NCBI GenBank assembly: GCA_029247845.1
Contig: JAQWKM010000016.1
Span: 1 to 55,297, forward strand
Origin: Paracoccaceae bacterium
GTDB lineage: Bacteria > Pseudomonadota > Alphaproteobacteria > Rhodobacterales > Rhodobacteraceae
Length of the DNA: 55,297 bases
Direction of reading: 5' to 3'
Positions 17,922 to 26,421 of the stretch are shown in pieces; within the stretch, counting starts at the first letter, position 1, and every line of letters begins with the position of its first letter. Under the pieces are notes generated by a model, which saw nothing but the letters and a program-made list of their open reading frames with translations, did no database searches and had not been told where the DNA came from. The position numbers were made by a program, and so were the translations under genes.

Positions 17922-20726
17922 ATGAAAGACCAACCTTTCCTCGATACCTCGCCAGAGGTATCTGATGAAGTACGCAAGACCACATGTTACATGTGTGCGT
18001 GTAGATGTGGAATTGATGTCCATCTAAAAGATGGGCAAGTCGCTTATATCGAAGGGAACAAAGATCATCCAGTGAACCAGGGCGTGCTTTGTGCCAAAGG
18101 CAGCGCTGGGATTATGCAAGTCAATGCGCCCTCGCGTCTGCAAGCCCCCTTAAAGCGGGTTGGTCCGCGCGGATCTGGTGAATTTGAAGAAATCAGTTGG
18201 GACGAGGCCCTAGATTTGGCTGTCAGCTGGCTTAAACCGATCCGTGAGAAAAATCCTGAGAAACTGGCTTTTTTTACAGGTCGCGATCAATCTCAGTCCT
18301 TTACAAGTTTCTGGGCCCAGAATTATGGTACTCCCAATTATGCTGCCCATGGTGGGTTTTGCAGTGTGAACATGGCCGCTGCCGGTATTTACACAATGGG
18401 CGGTGCCTTCTGGGAGTTTGGCCAGCCAGACTGGGATTATACCAAATTGTTCATGATTTTTGGGGTGGCCGAAGACCACGACAGTAATCCAATCAAAATG
18501 GGTATTGGCAAAATAAAAGCACGGGGCGCGAAAATCATTGGTGTCAACCCAATCCGGACAGGCTATAATGCCGTCGCAGACGAATGGGTTGGTATCACAC
18601 CCGGGACTGATGGTCTATTAATTCTGGCAATGGTGCACGAACTTCTCAAAGCCGGTAAGATTGATCTTCACTATCTGGCACAATACACCAATGCACCAGT
18701 TCTATTAGATGCTGAAACTGGCCTTTTAATGCGCAATGAAGACGGCAAACAGCTGGTTATTGATCGCGCAACTGGCAAGCTTACAGCGTTTGACCAAAAA
18801 GGCGTTAGCCCCGATCTAAAGGGTAACCATTCAGCCGACGGACTGGTTCACAAGACTGTATTCCACTCGATGGTCGAACGGTATTTAAGTGCTGAATACG
18901 CACCCGATGCCGTAGCTGAGAAGGTTGGGATCTCTGCTGGCAGGATCCGGGCAATTGCAGCCGAGCTTGCCCGCGTTGCATTTGACGAAGCGTTTGAGCT
19001 TGATCAGGAATGGACCGATTTCCGCGGTGAGCACCATACAAAAATGGTTGGGCGCCCAGTGAGTTTCCATTCAATGCGGGGGATTTCAGCCCATTCCAAC
19101 GGCTTCCAGACCTGCCGCGCGCTGCATGTGCTCCAGATTTTTCTAGGGACCGTCGAAGTTCCAGGTGGTTTCAGGTTCAAACCGCCCTACCCCAAACCCT
19201 CTGAAATTCATCCCAAACCTCACTGTAAAGTAACCCCAGGTGCGCCGCTTGATGGTCCCCACCTTGGGTTTGTGCACGGCCCTGACGATTTGGCCCTTAA
19301 AGAAGATGGTAGCCCCGCACGCATTGACAAAGCCTTTACTTGGGAAAATCCCATGTCAGCCCATGGGTTGATGCATATGGTTATTTCAAACGCATATGCC
19401 GGCGATCCTTATAAAATCGATACGCTGTTTATGTACATGGCCAATATGTCATGGAATAGTTCGATGAACACCAAAGGCGTCATCGATATGCTCACGGACA
19501 AGGATGAAAATGGTGACTATGTAATTCCGCAGATCATCTATTCAGATGCATATTCATCAGAAATGATCGCTTATGCCGATCTTATCCTGCCAGACACCAC
19601 ATTCCTTGAACGGCACGATTGTATAAGCCTGTTGGATCGCCCAATTTGTGAAGCCGATGCCGCAGCAGATGCGATCCGCTGGCCAGTCATTGAACCAGAC
19701 CGTAATGTCCGGGGCTTTCAATCTGTGCTATGCGAACTAGGTGCAAAACTAGATCTTCCAGGTTTTGTAAACAAGGATGGCAGCCAAAAATATACCGATT
19801 ATGCCGATTATATTGTCAATCATGTCCGAAAGCCCGGTATCGGGCCTCTGGCAGGGTTTCGCGGTGATGGGACAAATTCGGGACGAGGTGACGTAAACCC
19901 CAAACAACTCGATCGCTATATCGAAAACGGCGGCTTCTTTGTGGAGCATATTCCAGCTGGTGCAAATTATTACAAACCTTGGAATGCAGTCTATCAAGAT
20001 TGGGCTGTAAAAATGGGACTTTTTGACAGTCCACAACCCTATCTGTTCCAGCTTTATGTGGAGCCAATGCGCAAATTTCAGCGGGCGGCGGAGGGTCACG
20101 GCAAGCGTCAACCACCCGAACACTTGCGGGAGCGGATAAAACTAACACTCGATCCTCTACCGTTCTGGTACCCAACTTTTGAGGATACTCAGATCGATGA
20201 AAATGAATTTCCCATGCATGCGCTCACCCAAAGACCTATGGCGATGTATCATAGTTGGGGGACGCAAAATGCCTGGCTTCGTCAGATCCATGGGGTGAAC
20301 CCACTTTATCTGCCAACCAAGGTTATGCAGAAAAATACATTCAAGGACGGAGACTGGGCTAAAGTAACATCCGCGCACGGATCGATCGTCGTTCCAGTGG
20401 CAGAGATGGCCGCTCTGAACGAAAATACTGTTTGGACATGGAATGCTATCGGCAAGCGCAAAGGAGCCTGGGCACTGGACGAAAACGCACCAGAGGCGAC
20501 AAAAGGCTTTCTTTTGAACCATCTCATTCATGAGCTGCAACCGCCAAAAGGCGATGGTCTTAGATGGGCAAATTCTGATCCTGTCACCGGTCAAGCCGCC
20601 TGGTTTGATCTTCGCGTCAAAATCGAAAAAACGACTACGCCAACTGAAAGCCAGCCAAATTTTGCAACGATCAAATCTCCTGTCGGTCAAGGCCCGTCAG
20701 AACTTACATGGAAGGTAGGAAAATGA
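17922..20726 (+). CDS. soeA: Sulfite:quinone oxidoreductase SoeA, molybdopterin catalytic subunit
   Basis: Complex iron-sulfur molybdoenzyme catalytic subunit, 934 residues. An N-terminal [4Fe-4S] site is formed by Cys22, Cys25, Cys29 and Cys57; Cys147 in HGGFCSVN is the likely molybdenum ligand position. There is no twin-arginine signal peptide, so the enzyme faces the cytoplasm, as known for SoeABC and unlike PsrA/PhsA. It lies beside xsc, which releases sulfite in the cytoplasm. RBS GGGAG precedes ATG 17922. The subunit set A, DmsB-like B and membrane C matches Soe. Another sulfur-compound reductase is possible but fits the context less well. Confidence 0.85.
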   Translation: MKDQPFLDTSPEVSDEVRKTTCYMCACRCGIDVHLKDGQVAYIEGNKDHPVNQGVLCAKGSAGIMQVNAPSRLQAPLKRVGPRGSGEFEEISWDEALDLAVSWLKPIREKNPEKLAFFTGRDQSQSFTSFWAQNYGTPNYAAHGGFCSVNMAAAGIYTMGGAFWEFGQPDWDYTKLFMIFGVAEDHDSNPIKMGIGKIKARGAKIIGVNPIRTGYNAVADEWVGITPGTDGLLILAMVHELLKAGKIDLHYLAQYTNAPVLLDAETGLLMRNEDGKQLVIDRATGKLTAFDQKGVSPDLKGNHSADGLVHKTVFHSMVERYLSAEYAPDAVAEKVGISAGRIRAIAAELARVAFDEAFELDQEWTDFRGEHHTKMVGRPVSFHSMRGISAHSNGFQTCRALHVLQIFLGTVEVPGGFRFKPPYPKPSEIHPKPHCKVTPGAPLDGPHLGFVHGPDDLALKEDGSPARIDKAFTWENPMSAHGLMHMVISNAYAGDPYKIDTLFMYMANMSWNSSMNTKGVIDMLTDKDENGDYVIPQIIYSDAYSSEMIAYADLILPDTTFLERHDCISLLDRPICEADAAADAIRWPVIEPDRNVRGFQSVLCELGAKLDLPGFVNKDGSQKYTDYADYIVNHVRKPGIGPLAGFRGDGTNSGRGDVNPKQLDRYIENGGFFVEHIPAGANYYKPWNAVYQDWAVKMGLFDSPQPYLFQLYVEPMRKFQRAAEGHGKRQPPEHLRERIKLTLDPLPFWYPTFEDTQIDENEFPMHALTQRPMAMYHSWGTQNAWLRQIHGVNPLYLPTKVMQKNTFKDGDWAKVTSAHGSIVVPVAEMAALNENTVWTWNAIGKRKGAWALDENAPEATKGFLLNHLIHELQPPKGDGLRWANSDPVTGQAAWFDLRVKIEKTTTPTESQPNFATIKSPVGQGPSELTWKVGK

Positions 20727-21469
20727 CCCAACTCCCCACAAGTACTGACCGAAAGCTGGGTCTGGTCATTGATCTGGATACATGCGTGGGATGTCATGCC
20801 TGTGTGATCAGTTGTAAAGGCTGGAATACAGAAAACTATGGCGCACCACTTAGCGACCAAAGTGCCTATGGTGGAAATCCTTCAGGCACGTTTTTGAACC
20901 GCGTGCATTCCTACGAAGTGCAACCCGAAGAGGGTGCTGCACAGCTTATCCATTTTCCAAAATCCTGTCTCCATTGTGAAGATGCACCCTGTGTGACGGT
21001 TTGTCCCACAGGAGCCAGTTACAAGCGCGTTGAGGACGGCATTGTTCTGGTCAATGAAAGCGACTGCATTGGATGTGGCCTTTGCGCCTGGGCATGCCCT
21101 TATGGCGCGCGCGAGCTTGATGCAGCGGAAGGGGTAATGAAGAAATGTACACTGTGTGTCGATCGAATTTACAATGAAAACTTACCCGAAGAAGATCGAG
21201 AACCCGCCTGCGTGCGCACTTGCCCAGCTGGAGCGCGCCACTTTGGCGATTTCGCTGATCCGGACAGCCATGTCAGCAAGCTAACTGCCGAACGGGGTGG
21301 TATGGATCTAATGCCCGAGCAAGGGACTAAGCCTGTGAACAAATATCTGCCTCCACGTCCAAAAGACAAAATGGAGGAAATTGAAATTCTAGCGCCGTTG
21401 CTCACCCCTATTGCAGTTGAGCCCAAAGGCTTTATGGCCTGGCTAGATAAGACTCTGGAGAAAGTCTGA
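20723..21469 (+). CDS. soeB: SoeB, four-cluster iron-sulfur subunit
   Basis: Ferredoxin-like electron transfer subunit, 248 residues. Four cysteine clusters are visible: CVGCHACVISC, CLHCEDAPCVTVC, CIGCGLCAWAC, and CTLC with CVRTC near the end. It carries electrons from the SoeA molybdenum site to SoeC and quinone. ATG 20723 overlaps the soeA stop (ATGA) and follows GGTAGG; a GTG-like longer start in soeA is rejected. The C-terminus extends about 50 residues beyond the last cluster. Confidence 0.88.
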   Translation: MTQLPTSTDRKLGLVIDLDTCVGCHACVISCKGWNTENYGAPLSDQSAYGGNPSGTFLNRVHSYEVQPEEGAAQLIHFPKSCLHCEDAPCVTVCPTGASYKRVEDGIVLVNESDCIGCGLCAWACPYGARELDAAEGVMKKCTLCVDRIYNENLPEEDREPACVRTCPAGARHFGDFADPDSHVSKLTAERGGMDLMPEQGTKPVNKYLPPRPKDKMEEIEILAPLLTPIAVEPKGFMAWLDKTLEKV

Positions 21470-22341
21470 TGCATCCGGCACCTTCCGTCATTATCTTCAC
21501 ATCAGTTTCCGGGCTTGGGTTTGGCCTTTTGATCTTTCTGGGTTTTGGCTTACCTGCACCAATGGGTGTCATCGCATTTATCTTTTTCGCGCTGGCCTAT
21601 GCCCTTGCAGTTGGCGGGCTGATGGCGTCAACGTTTCATCTTGGGCACCCAGAACGGGCGCTCAAGGCATTTTCGCAATGGAAGACCAGTTGGCTTAGCC
21701 GCGAAGCTTGGCTTGCCGTAGCCGCTTTGATCGTCATGGCTCTCTATGGTGCGGGACTTGTCTTTTATGGCATCGCTGTAGCGCCTCTGGGCTGGCTTGG
21801 GGCATTTTTGTCTTTGGCAACTGTATACGCAACATCAATGATCTATGCTCAATTAAAGACTATTCCGCGATGGAATACTCCTTTGACCTCACTGTTGTTC
21901 GTCATCCTTTCACTGGCGGGGGGGGGGCTCTTAGCAGGTCAGGTACCAATAGCCTTGGCCCTTTTGGTTGGCGCAGGTATCGTTCAGGTGGCCTACTGGA
22001 TCTGGGGAGATCAGGCGCTTGAAAAAAGTGGTACGAATATGGCCTCGGCAACTGGCCTAGGCGGTCAAGGAAGTGTGCGTGCATTTGAACCACCTCACAC
22101 CGGAACAAATTATCTACTGCGTGAGTTTGTCCATGTTGTGGGTCGCAAACATGCAGCAAAACTTCGGATAATCTCCCTGACCCTGATGATTGGAACCCCT
22201 GTGCTTATCCTATCGATGAATGCAAATATTTTTCTTGTTCTGATTGCAGTTCTTGCCCATACCGCAGGTTTGTTTGTGTCACGCTGGCTCTTTTTTGCGC
22301 AAGCCGAACATGTGGTCGGCCTATATTATGGCAAGAGATAG
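21469..22341 (+). CDS. soeC: SoeC, DmsC-type membrane anchor subunit
   Basis: Integral membrane quinone-interacting subunit, 290 residues with about eight hydrophobic helices, of the DmsC type. FHLGHPERALKAF near residue 55 is a typical motif of this family. The start overlaps the soeB stop by one base (TGATG). It completes a soeABC operon of cytoplasmic orientation that would feed electrons from sulfite to the quinone pool. Confidence 0.87.
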   Translation: MHPAPSVIIFTSVSGLGFGLLIFLGFGLPAPMGVIAFIFFALAYALAVGGLMASTFHLGHPERALKAFSQWKTSWLSREAWLAVAALIVMALYGAGLVFYGIAVAPLGWLGAFLSLATVYATSMIYAQLKTIPRWNTPLTSLLFVILSLAGGGLLAGQVPIALALLVGAGIVQVAYWIWGDQALEKSGTNMASATGLGGQGSVRAFEPPHTGTNYLLREFVHVVGRKHAAKLRIISLTLMIGTPVLILSMNANIFLVLIAVLAHTAGLFVSRWLFFAQAEHVVGLYYGKR

Positions 22342-22426
22342 GGATTCAGAAACTAAATTCGCTTTATCCCAAAGCCTAACCACCCAAGTCCGTTGGATCA
22401 TCAATCGCTCGAAACGCGGAAATCAG

Positions 22427-22524
22427 ATGAAGCATATTTTTTATCTCTGACGCTTGCAGCTTTGGCGTCTTGCAGCTGTTATAAAATAAACACAAGTAAC
22501 CTAGGTTCTTTTATCGTTAAATAG
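22427..22524 (+). pseudogene. Possible 32-residue lipoprotein with a frameshift
   Basis: ATG 22427 opens MKHIF, then hits a stop. If one T is added to the six-T run at 22437-22442, the frame continues as LSLTLAALASC and then 16 more residues to a TAG at 22522. LAAL-ASC is a good lipobox. Such very short lipoproteins (entericidin-like size) are easily missed. The small size makes chance possible. Confidence 0.3.
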
Positions 22525-23093
22525 GAGTTTCAAAAATCCTAAAGAAGAGGTCAACGGACGCTATTGTTGTCAAACCATCTTCTACCTTTTACAAAATATA
22601 TAATCGGTAGAGTTAAAGGCTTTGGTCCCACTCACATTTTTTGGAAAATGATTATCACATCAAACATCACAAAGCTGTTGCAGGAGAGCCTCTCGGAGGC
22701 AGATGTAAACCCACAGAGAGATCATAACGATTGATCTAATGAACATTTGCGGGCCACGTGGCTTTAACTTATCCTCAAAGGTTATTTCCCTAACCTTCTG
22801 CAGGTTCATTATGACCGACAATAATGGAATTGTAGTATTTAGACGCGCGACCGGTTCAGATTTCACATTTCCCATATCAGCTATACTATCAGGGAATTTA
22901 AGCGTTCGCACGGCCAATTTACTGGCCGCAAGAAGAACCCTTCAACAGTTGAGTGTCCTGATCAGTGAAAATTAGTATATACTTATTTGCCCAATATAAA
23001 AGAGTGGCGTGCGGATTACATAATCAAAAATGTTAAATCGAAGTAATTACAAAAGACCCTTACCATACTCTAGATCAACGCTATCAATCAAAT
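22525..23093. other. Gene-poor spacer between soeC and the atp operon
   Basis: No recognisable gene. An open frame of 78 codons at 22739-22975 (+) with an internal ATG reading MTDNNGIVVFRRATGSDF has no family I recognise and no clear ribosome site, and an opposite-strand frame overlaps it. The DNA is AT-rich. It may be a small orphan gene or degraded sequence. Confidence 0.4.
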
Positions 23094-23119
23094 AAAAAAG
23101 CCCACAATCAAGATCGCGG
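23094..23119 (-). terminator. Terminator of the atp F0 operon
   Basis: On the minus strand CCGCGAT, loop CTTG, ATTGTGG (7 pairs including two G-T wobbles) is followed by GC and six Ts. It lies about 20 bases beyond the atpF stop. Confidence 0.65.
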
Positions 23120-23139
23120 ACCTTTAAACATTGCGCCTT

Positions 23140-23697
23140 TTAGTGCAGCTTGGCTTCGACCTCTAAAATGGATGTATCGATAAGCTTGTTAGCACTCGCA
23201 GCCGTCATCTGAGCAGATATGACCGATTGTGCCGCAGCGATAGCGACTTTTATCGCCTGGTCGCGCACATCACGCTCTGCAGCCGCCTGGGCAGATGCGA
23301 TTTGTTCGTGTGCTGCGGCAAGACGTCTTTCGACAGTCGCAAAGAGTGCTTCTCTAGCTGCAACTGCTTCAACTTCGGCATCTTGTCGTGCAGCTTCAAT
23401 GATGCGCTCAGCCTGTTCTTGAACTTCTTTTTGACGCCGTTCAAAACTCGCAAGAATACTCTGCGCTTCTTCGCGTAGAGTACGTGCTTCTGAAAGCTCC
23501 GAACGGATCGTGTCCGCGCGTTTGTCCAGTAAACCGGCAATAAGTGTTGGCACTTTAAAGTAGAATAACACACCGATAAAAAGAAGGAAGGCAAGGAGAA
23601 CAATAAAGTCAGTGTTCTTGAGCGATATAAACGGACCAGAAGCTGCAAGGGCTGGGCTTGCCACAATGAGGACGATGAGTGAAGTGAAATATCTCAA
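23140..23697 (-). CDS. atpF: ATP synthase F0 subunit b
   Basis: Peripheral stalk subunit of the F-type ATP synthase, 185 residues. It has an N-terminal hydrophobic stretch, a membrane helix at about residues 28-50 (FIVLLAFLLFIGVLFYF) and a long charged coiled coil rich in Glu, Ala and Arg. It is last in atpI-atpB-atpE-atpF'-atpF. The split b plus b' arrangement is typical of alphaproteobacteria and phototrophs. Confidence 0.93.
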   Translation of the reverse strand: MRYFTSLIVLIVASPALAASGPFISLKNTDFIVLLAFLLFIGVLFYFKVPTLIAGLLDKRADTIRSELSEARTLREEAQSILASFERRQKEVQEQAERIIEAARQDAEVEAVAAREALFATVERRLAAAHEQIASAQAAAERDVRDQAIKVAIAAAQSVISAQMTAASANKLIDTSILEVEAKLH

Positions 23698-23701
23698 TAG
23701 A

Positions 23702-24229
23702 CTAACCTTTCATCTCGCTAGAAACTGCTTTATCGACAAATTTGGAATCATCCTTACCGCCCAACGCCTCGATAATGGCCGTCGCCGTGCTCTTAGCAAC
23801 TTCTTCAACGCTCTCTAGTGCGTTCGATCGAATTTCTTGGATGATCTTTTCGCCTTCTACAATTTTTTCTGCAATCTCGGCGTCAGCCTTACTAATTGCC
23901 GTGGCCAGCTCAGCTTTCATTTCAGCCTTGGCACCTTCAACAATGTTGCCCGCCTCTGCGCGTGCGTCAGCAAGGGCTTTGTCGTACGTTTCTTCAGCTG
24001 CAACTGCTTTCAGCTTTAGATCTTCGGCAGCCGCAATATCGTTGCTGATACTTTCACGCCGTTCGGCGAGTACGTCTGCAATTCTTGGCAGTGCCACACG
24101 GGTCAGGATCACATAGATCACGACAAGTGTCACAACTAGCCAGAATATCTGATTTCCAAAACTCGAGAAATCCAATTGCGGCATTCCCGGGCTTGCAGTT
24201 TCAGCTGCTTGGGATGAATTTGATGCCAT
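23702..24229 (-). CDS. atpG: ATP synthase F0 subunit b'
   Basis: Second, divergent b-type stalk subunit that pairs with atpF, 175 residues. [23 protein letters not shown] leads into a single membrane helix, then [15 protein letters not shown] and a long coiled coil. ATG 24229 follows CGGAGGACGAA, so the 20-residue upstream extension is rejected. Only 4 bp separate it from atpF. Some databases call this atpF2 or atpX. Confidence 0.92.
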   Translation of the reverse strand: MASNSSQAAETASPGMPQLDFSSFGNQIFWLVVTLVVIYVILTRVALPRIADVLAERRESISNDIAAAEDLKLKAVAAEETYDKALADARAEAGNIVEGAKAEMKAELATAISKADAEIAEKIVEGEKIIQEIRSNALESVEEVAKSTATAIIEALGGKDDSKFVDKAVSSEMKG

Positions 24230-24294
24230 TTCGTCCTCCGTAAGAACCTTGGGGTGCGAGCGTGTCATTGGTCTGGACTGCCCGCCCATCGAAT

Positions 24295-24314
24295 TAAACC
24301 CCGGTGAGGGTTTA
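24295..24314 (-). promoter_or_regulatory. Hairpin starting at the atpE stop codon
   Basis: Perfect 7-bp inverted repeat TAAACCC and GGGTTTA with a 6-base loop. It begins with the TAA of atpE on the minus strand. An atpE-atpF' intergenic hairpin could stabilise the atpE message or lower readthrough, suiting the high copy number of subunit c. Confidence 0.45.
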
Positions 24315-24548
24315 CACGGCGAACATCAGCAGCAGAGCAACCAAGAACGAGAAGATGCCCAGCGCTTCTGCGAACGCGATACCAATAAACATGGTCGCGG
24401 TTTGGCCTGCCGCGGCTGACGGGTTTCTCAATGCGCCTGACAGAAAGTTGCCGACCACGTGGCCCACACCTACTGCTGCTCCGCCCATTCCTGTACATGC
24501 CAGTCCTGCACCGATATAAGCTCCCATTTGTACGATATCGCCTTCCAT
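24312..24548 (-). CDS. atpE: ATP synthase F0 subunit c
   Basis: Proteolipid of the rotary c-ring, 78 residues with two helices. The first contains the glycine-rich packing motif ([21 protein letters not shown]), the polar loop has RNP at 41-43, and the ion-binding carboxylate is Glu61 in FAEALGIF. The residue pattern around Glu61 is that of a proton-type alphaproteobacterial ring. RBS AAGGAGAAAGCC precedes the ATG. Confidence 0.96.
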   Translation of the reverse strand: MEGDIVQMGAYIGAGLACTGMGGAAVGVGHVVGNFLSGALRNPSAAAGQTATMFIGIAFAEALGIFSFLVALLLMFAV

Positions 24549-24589
24549 TGGCTTTCTCCTTAGATCTTCGTTAGTGTTTGATTAAGTTA

Positions 24590-25345
24590 TTAGTGATGAG
24601 GATGAAGAGCGTCTTTTAGATAGACGCAAGTCAAGATCGCAAATACATACGCCTGAATAAAGGACACTAGTATCTCAAGCGCGTAAATCGCTGTTATAGC
24701 GAGAACCGATAGCGGTGCAATCACTGCAATACCGGCAAACGCCGCAAAAACCTTTATGACTGCGTGACCAGCCATCATATTGCCTGCCAAACGAATTGAA
24801 TGGCTAACTGGTCGCACGAAATATGATATAATCTCAATCAGCGCTAAAATAGGCCGTAGTGGCAGTGGCGCAGACGAAATCCAAAATAACGACAGGAACG
24901 AAAACCCATGCTTGAAAAAGCCGATCACGGTGACCGTCAGGAACACACCCATAGCCATAACCGCCGTCACAGCAATATGAGAAGTTGTCGTGAAAGACAT
25001 CGGAACCAGGCCCAAGAAGTTGGCGCAGACAATAAACATGAACAACGTCATAATATAGGGGAAGTAGCCAACTGCATCTTTTCCAGCCACGTCTTCAACC
25101 ATTTTGTACACAAATCCGTAGGCCAGTTCACCGATTGACTGGCTCCGACTTGGCACAATGGCGCGACGCGAGGTGCCGACAACCAACAATAAGACAACCG
25201 CCGCGACTGAAAAAGCCATCCAAAGCGTCACGTTGGTCACAGTATACCACATGACCGGTCCATCACCGAACAATGGTTTGACAATGAACTGGTCCATAGG
25301 GTGGAATACCAGTCCTGTTCCTTCAGAATTTGCCTCACTTGCCAC
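24590..25345 (-). CDS. atpB: ATP synthase F0 subunit a
   Basis: Proton channel subunit, 251 residues, with five to six membrane helices. The essential arginine is Arg185 in [14 protein letters not shown]. The C-terminus ends [21 protein letters not shown]. It is second in the F0 operon, 3 bp after atpI. Confidence 0.96.
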   Translation of the reverse strand: MASEANSEGTGLVFHPMDQFIVKPLFGDGPVMWYTVTNVTLWMAFSVAAVVLLLVVGTSRRAIVPSRSQSIGELAYGFVYKMVEDVAGKDAVGYFPYIMTLFMFIVCANFLGLVPMSFTTTSHIAVTAVMAMGVFLTVTVIGFFKHGFSFLSLFWISSAPLPLRPILALIEIISYFVRPVSHSIRLAGNMMAGHAVIKVFAAFAGIAVIAPLSVLAITAIYALEILVSFIQAYVFAILTCVYLKDALHPHH

Positions 25346-25348
25346 GGG

Positions 25349-25675
25349 CTAGTCCTCTTTTTTTTCGTCGGCTTTCGCCGTTTCTCGTACCTGAACTTCT
25401 TGTGCCGTTCTTAGCATGGTTTTTACCCCAGCGACGAAGCCCAATAATATAAATAACACCAAGAAGATAGGCAGTGTTCCAAACAGAACATCCATCCCGT
25501 ACCCGATGCCAAACCCAATCGCGATGCCCGCGACAAGTTCTATCACCATTCTCCAAGCCAAATGGGCACCCGAATGATGATCGTCCATCTTGCGCAACGG
25601 ATCAGATGCCATTTTAGCGGCCTTGATACGTGTATCCAGATCGTTAAGTGGGCCTTTCCCAGCCGGATCAGGCAT
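25349..25675 (-). CDS. atpI: ATP synthase protein I / AtpI
   Basis: Small accessory membrane protein of the F0 operon, 108 residues. A charged N-terminus (MPDPAGKGPLNDLDTRI) is followed by two helices, HLAWRMVIELVAGIAIGFGIGY and LPIFLVLFILLGFVAG, and a charged tail. ATG 25675 is preceded by GAGG. It is first in the operon; the operon promoter must lie in the 225-bp spacer shared with the divergent ArsR gene. Confidence 0.9.
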   Translation of the reverse strand: MPDPAGKGPLNDLDTRIKAAKMASDPLRKMDDHHSGAHLAWRMVIELVAGIAIGFGIGYGMDVLFGTLPIFLVLFILLGFVAGVKTMLRTAQEVQVRETAKADEKKED

Positions 25676-25822
25676 ACCGAAGCCTCGTTGAATCGTTAGT
25701 TTTGTGGTAATATGGCTTTGGACCCAAGTCAACCACGACTTACACTCTTAGCTTGAAATTTAACACATTGTTTTTAATATATATATTTTAACATTGGCTC
25801 TTTTGAAAATGCGGTCTCATCC

Positions 25823-25840
25823 CTGTTTTGAGCAAAACAG
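25823..25840. promoter_or_regulatory. Inverted repeat in the atpI-arsR divergent spacer
   Basis: CTGTTTTG, AG, CAAAACAG: an 8-bp perfect inverted repeat with a 2-base centre, about 60 bases upstream of the ArsR gene and 148 upstream of atpI. It is operator-like in shape; the protein is unknown. Confidence 0.4.
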
Positions 25841-25854
25841 CCAAAATCGCATAT

Positions 25855-25870
25855 TCAACCAAATGGTTGA
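25855..25870. promoter_or_regulatory. Candidate ArsR operator
   Basis: TCAACC, AAAT, GGTTGA: a 6-bp perfect inverted repeat with a 4-base centre, 30 bases before the ArsR-family start. Position and size fit autoregulation by a dimeric winged-helix protein. Confidence 0.5.
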
Positions 25871-25900
25871 CGGTTTGGAAGAGTTCGTCTTAATGCGCGT

Positions 25901-26242
25901 ATGGACAAACACCTCGATGAAATCTTTGCTGCGCTTGCTGACCCAAGCAGACGTACAATCCTGATCATGCTGTTGGAAGATGATATGGCTGTAACAGATG
26001 TCGCAGAGCCGTTTGAAATGTCACTTGCAGCCATCTCAAAACATCTTGGTATTCTGATGCGCGCGGGGTTAATAAGTCAGGAAAAGCGCGGGCGAGTGAA
26101 ATGGTGCAAAATTGAACCAGACGCGCTGCGCGACGCCACCATCTGGATGCAAAGCTTTGGCCAATTTGAGGCGGTTAATCTGGACGCCTTCGAGAAATTT
26201 CTGGATCAAGAATTAGAAGAGGACACTACAGAAACGTCCTAA
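25901..26242 (+). CDS. ArsR-family winged-helix regulator (non-metal type)
   Basis: 113 residues. It begins MDKHLDEIFAALADPSRRTIL and has the recognition helix in MSLAAISKHLGILMRAGLI, the pattern of ArsR proteins usually paired with AHSA1/START-domain genes. The metal-binding ELCVCDL box is absent. Here no partner gene follows; the next gene, chrA, is convergent, so the regulator looks orphaned. Targets could be itself, via the inverted repeat just upstream, or the divergent atp operon. Confidence 0.85.
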   Translation: MDKHLDEIFAALADPSRRTILIMLLEDDMAVTDVAEPFEMSLAAISKHLGILMRAGLISQEKRGRVKWCKIEPDALRDATIWMQSFGQFEAVNLDAFEKFLDQELEEDTTETS

Positions 26243-26314
26243 TTACAGATTTCCCCTGATCCCTTCTAGAACCTTGTTGACTTAGAGTTTGGTTATCAGG
26301 CCTTCTTAAAAACA

Positions 26315-26329
26315 ATATCATCATGATAT
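26315..26329. repeat. Short palindrome between arsR and chrA
   Basis: ATATCAT, C, ATGATAT, in the 179-bp spacer between the convergent ArsR and chrA genes. AT-rich; function unclear. Nothing else is seen in the spacer. Confidence 0.3.
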
Positions 26330-26421
26330 CGCGAAAGACATGACCAGAATTCGCAAATCTATGGCCAATTGGTTAGCTATTTGGCCCACTATCCCTGATG
26401 CTACTGCCGTAATGCGAGGGT

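Noticed and set aside
17922-22341. Periplasmic polysulfide, thiosulfate or DMSO reductase
   Set aside because: No twin-arginine signal on the catalytic subunit and the operon adjoins xsc, which releases sulfite in the cytoplasm, so SoeABC fits best.
22739-22975. 78-codon frame as a real gene
   Set aside because: No recognisable family, weak start and overlapping opposite frame; kept only as part of the spacer description.
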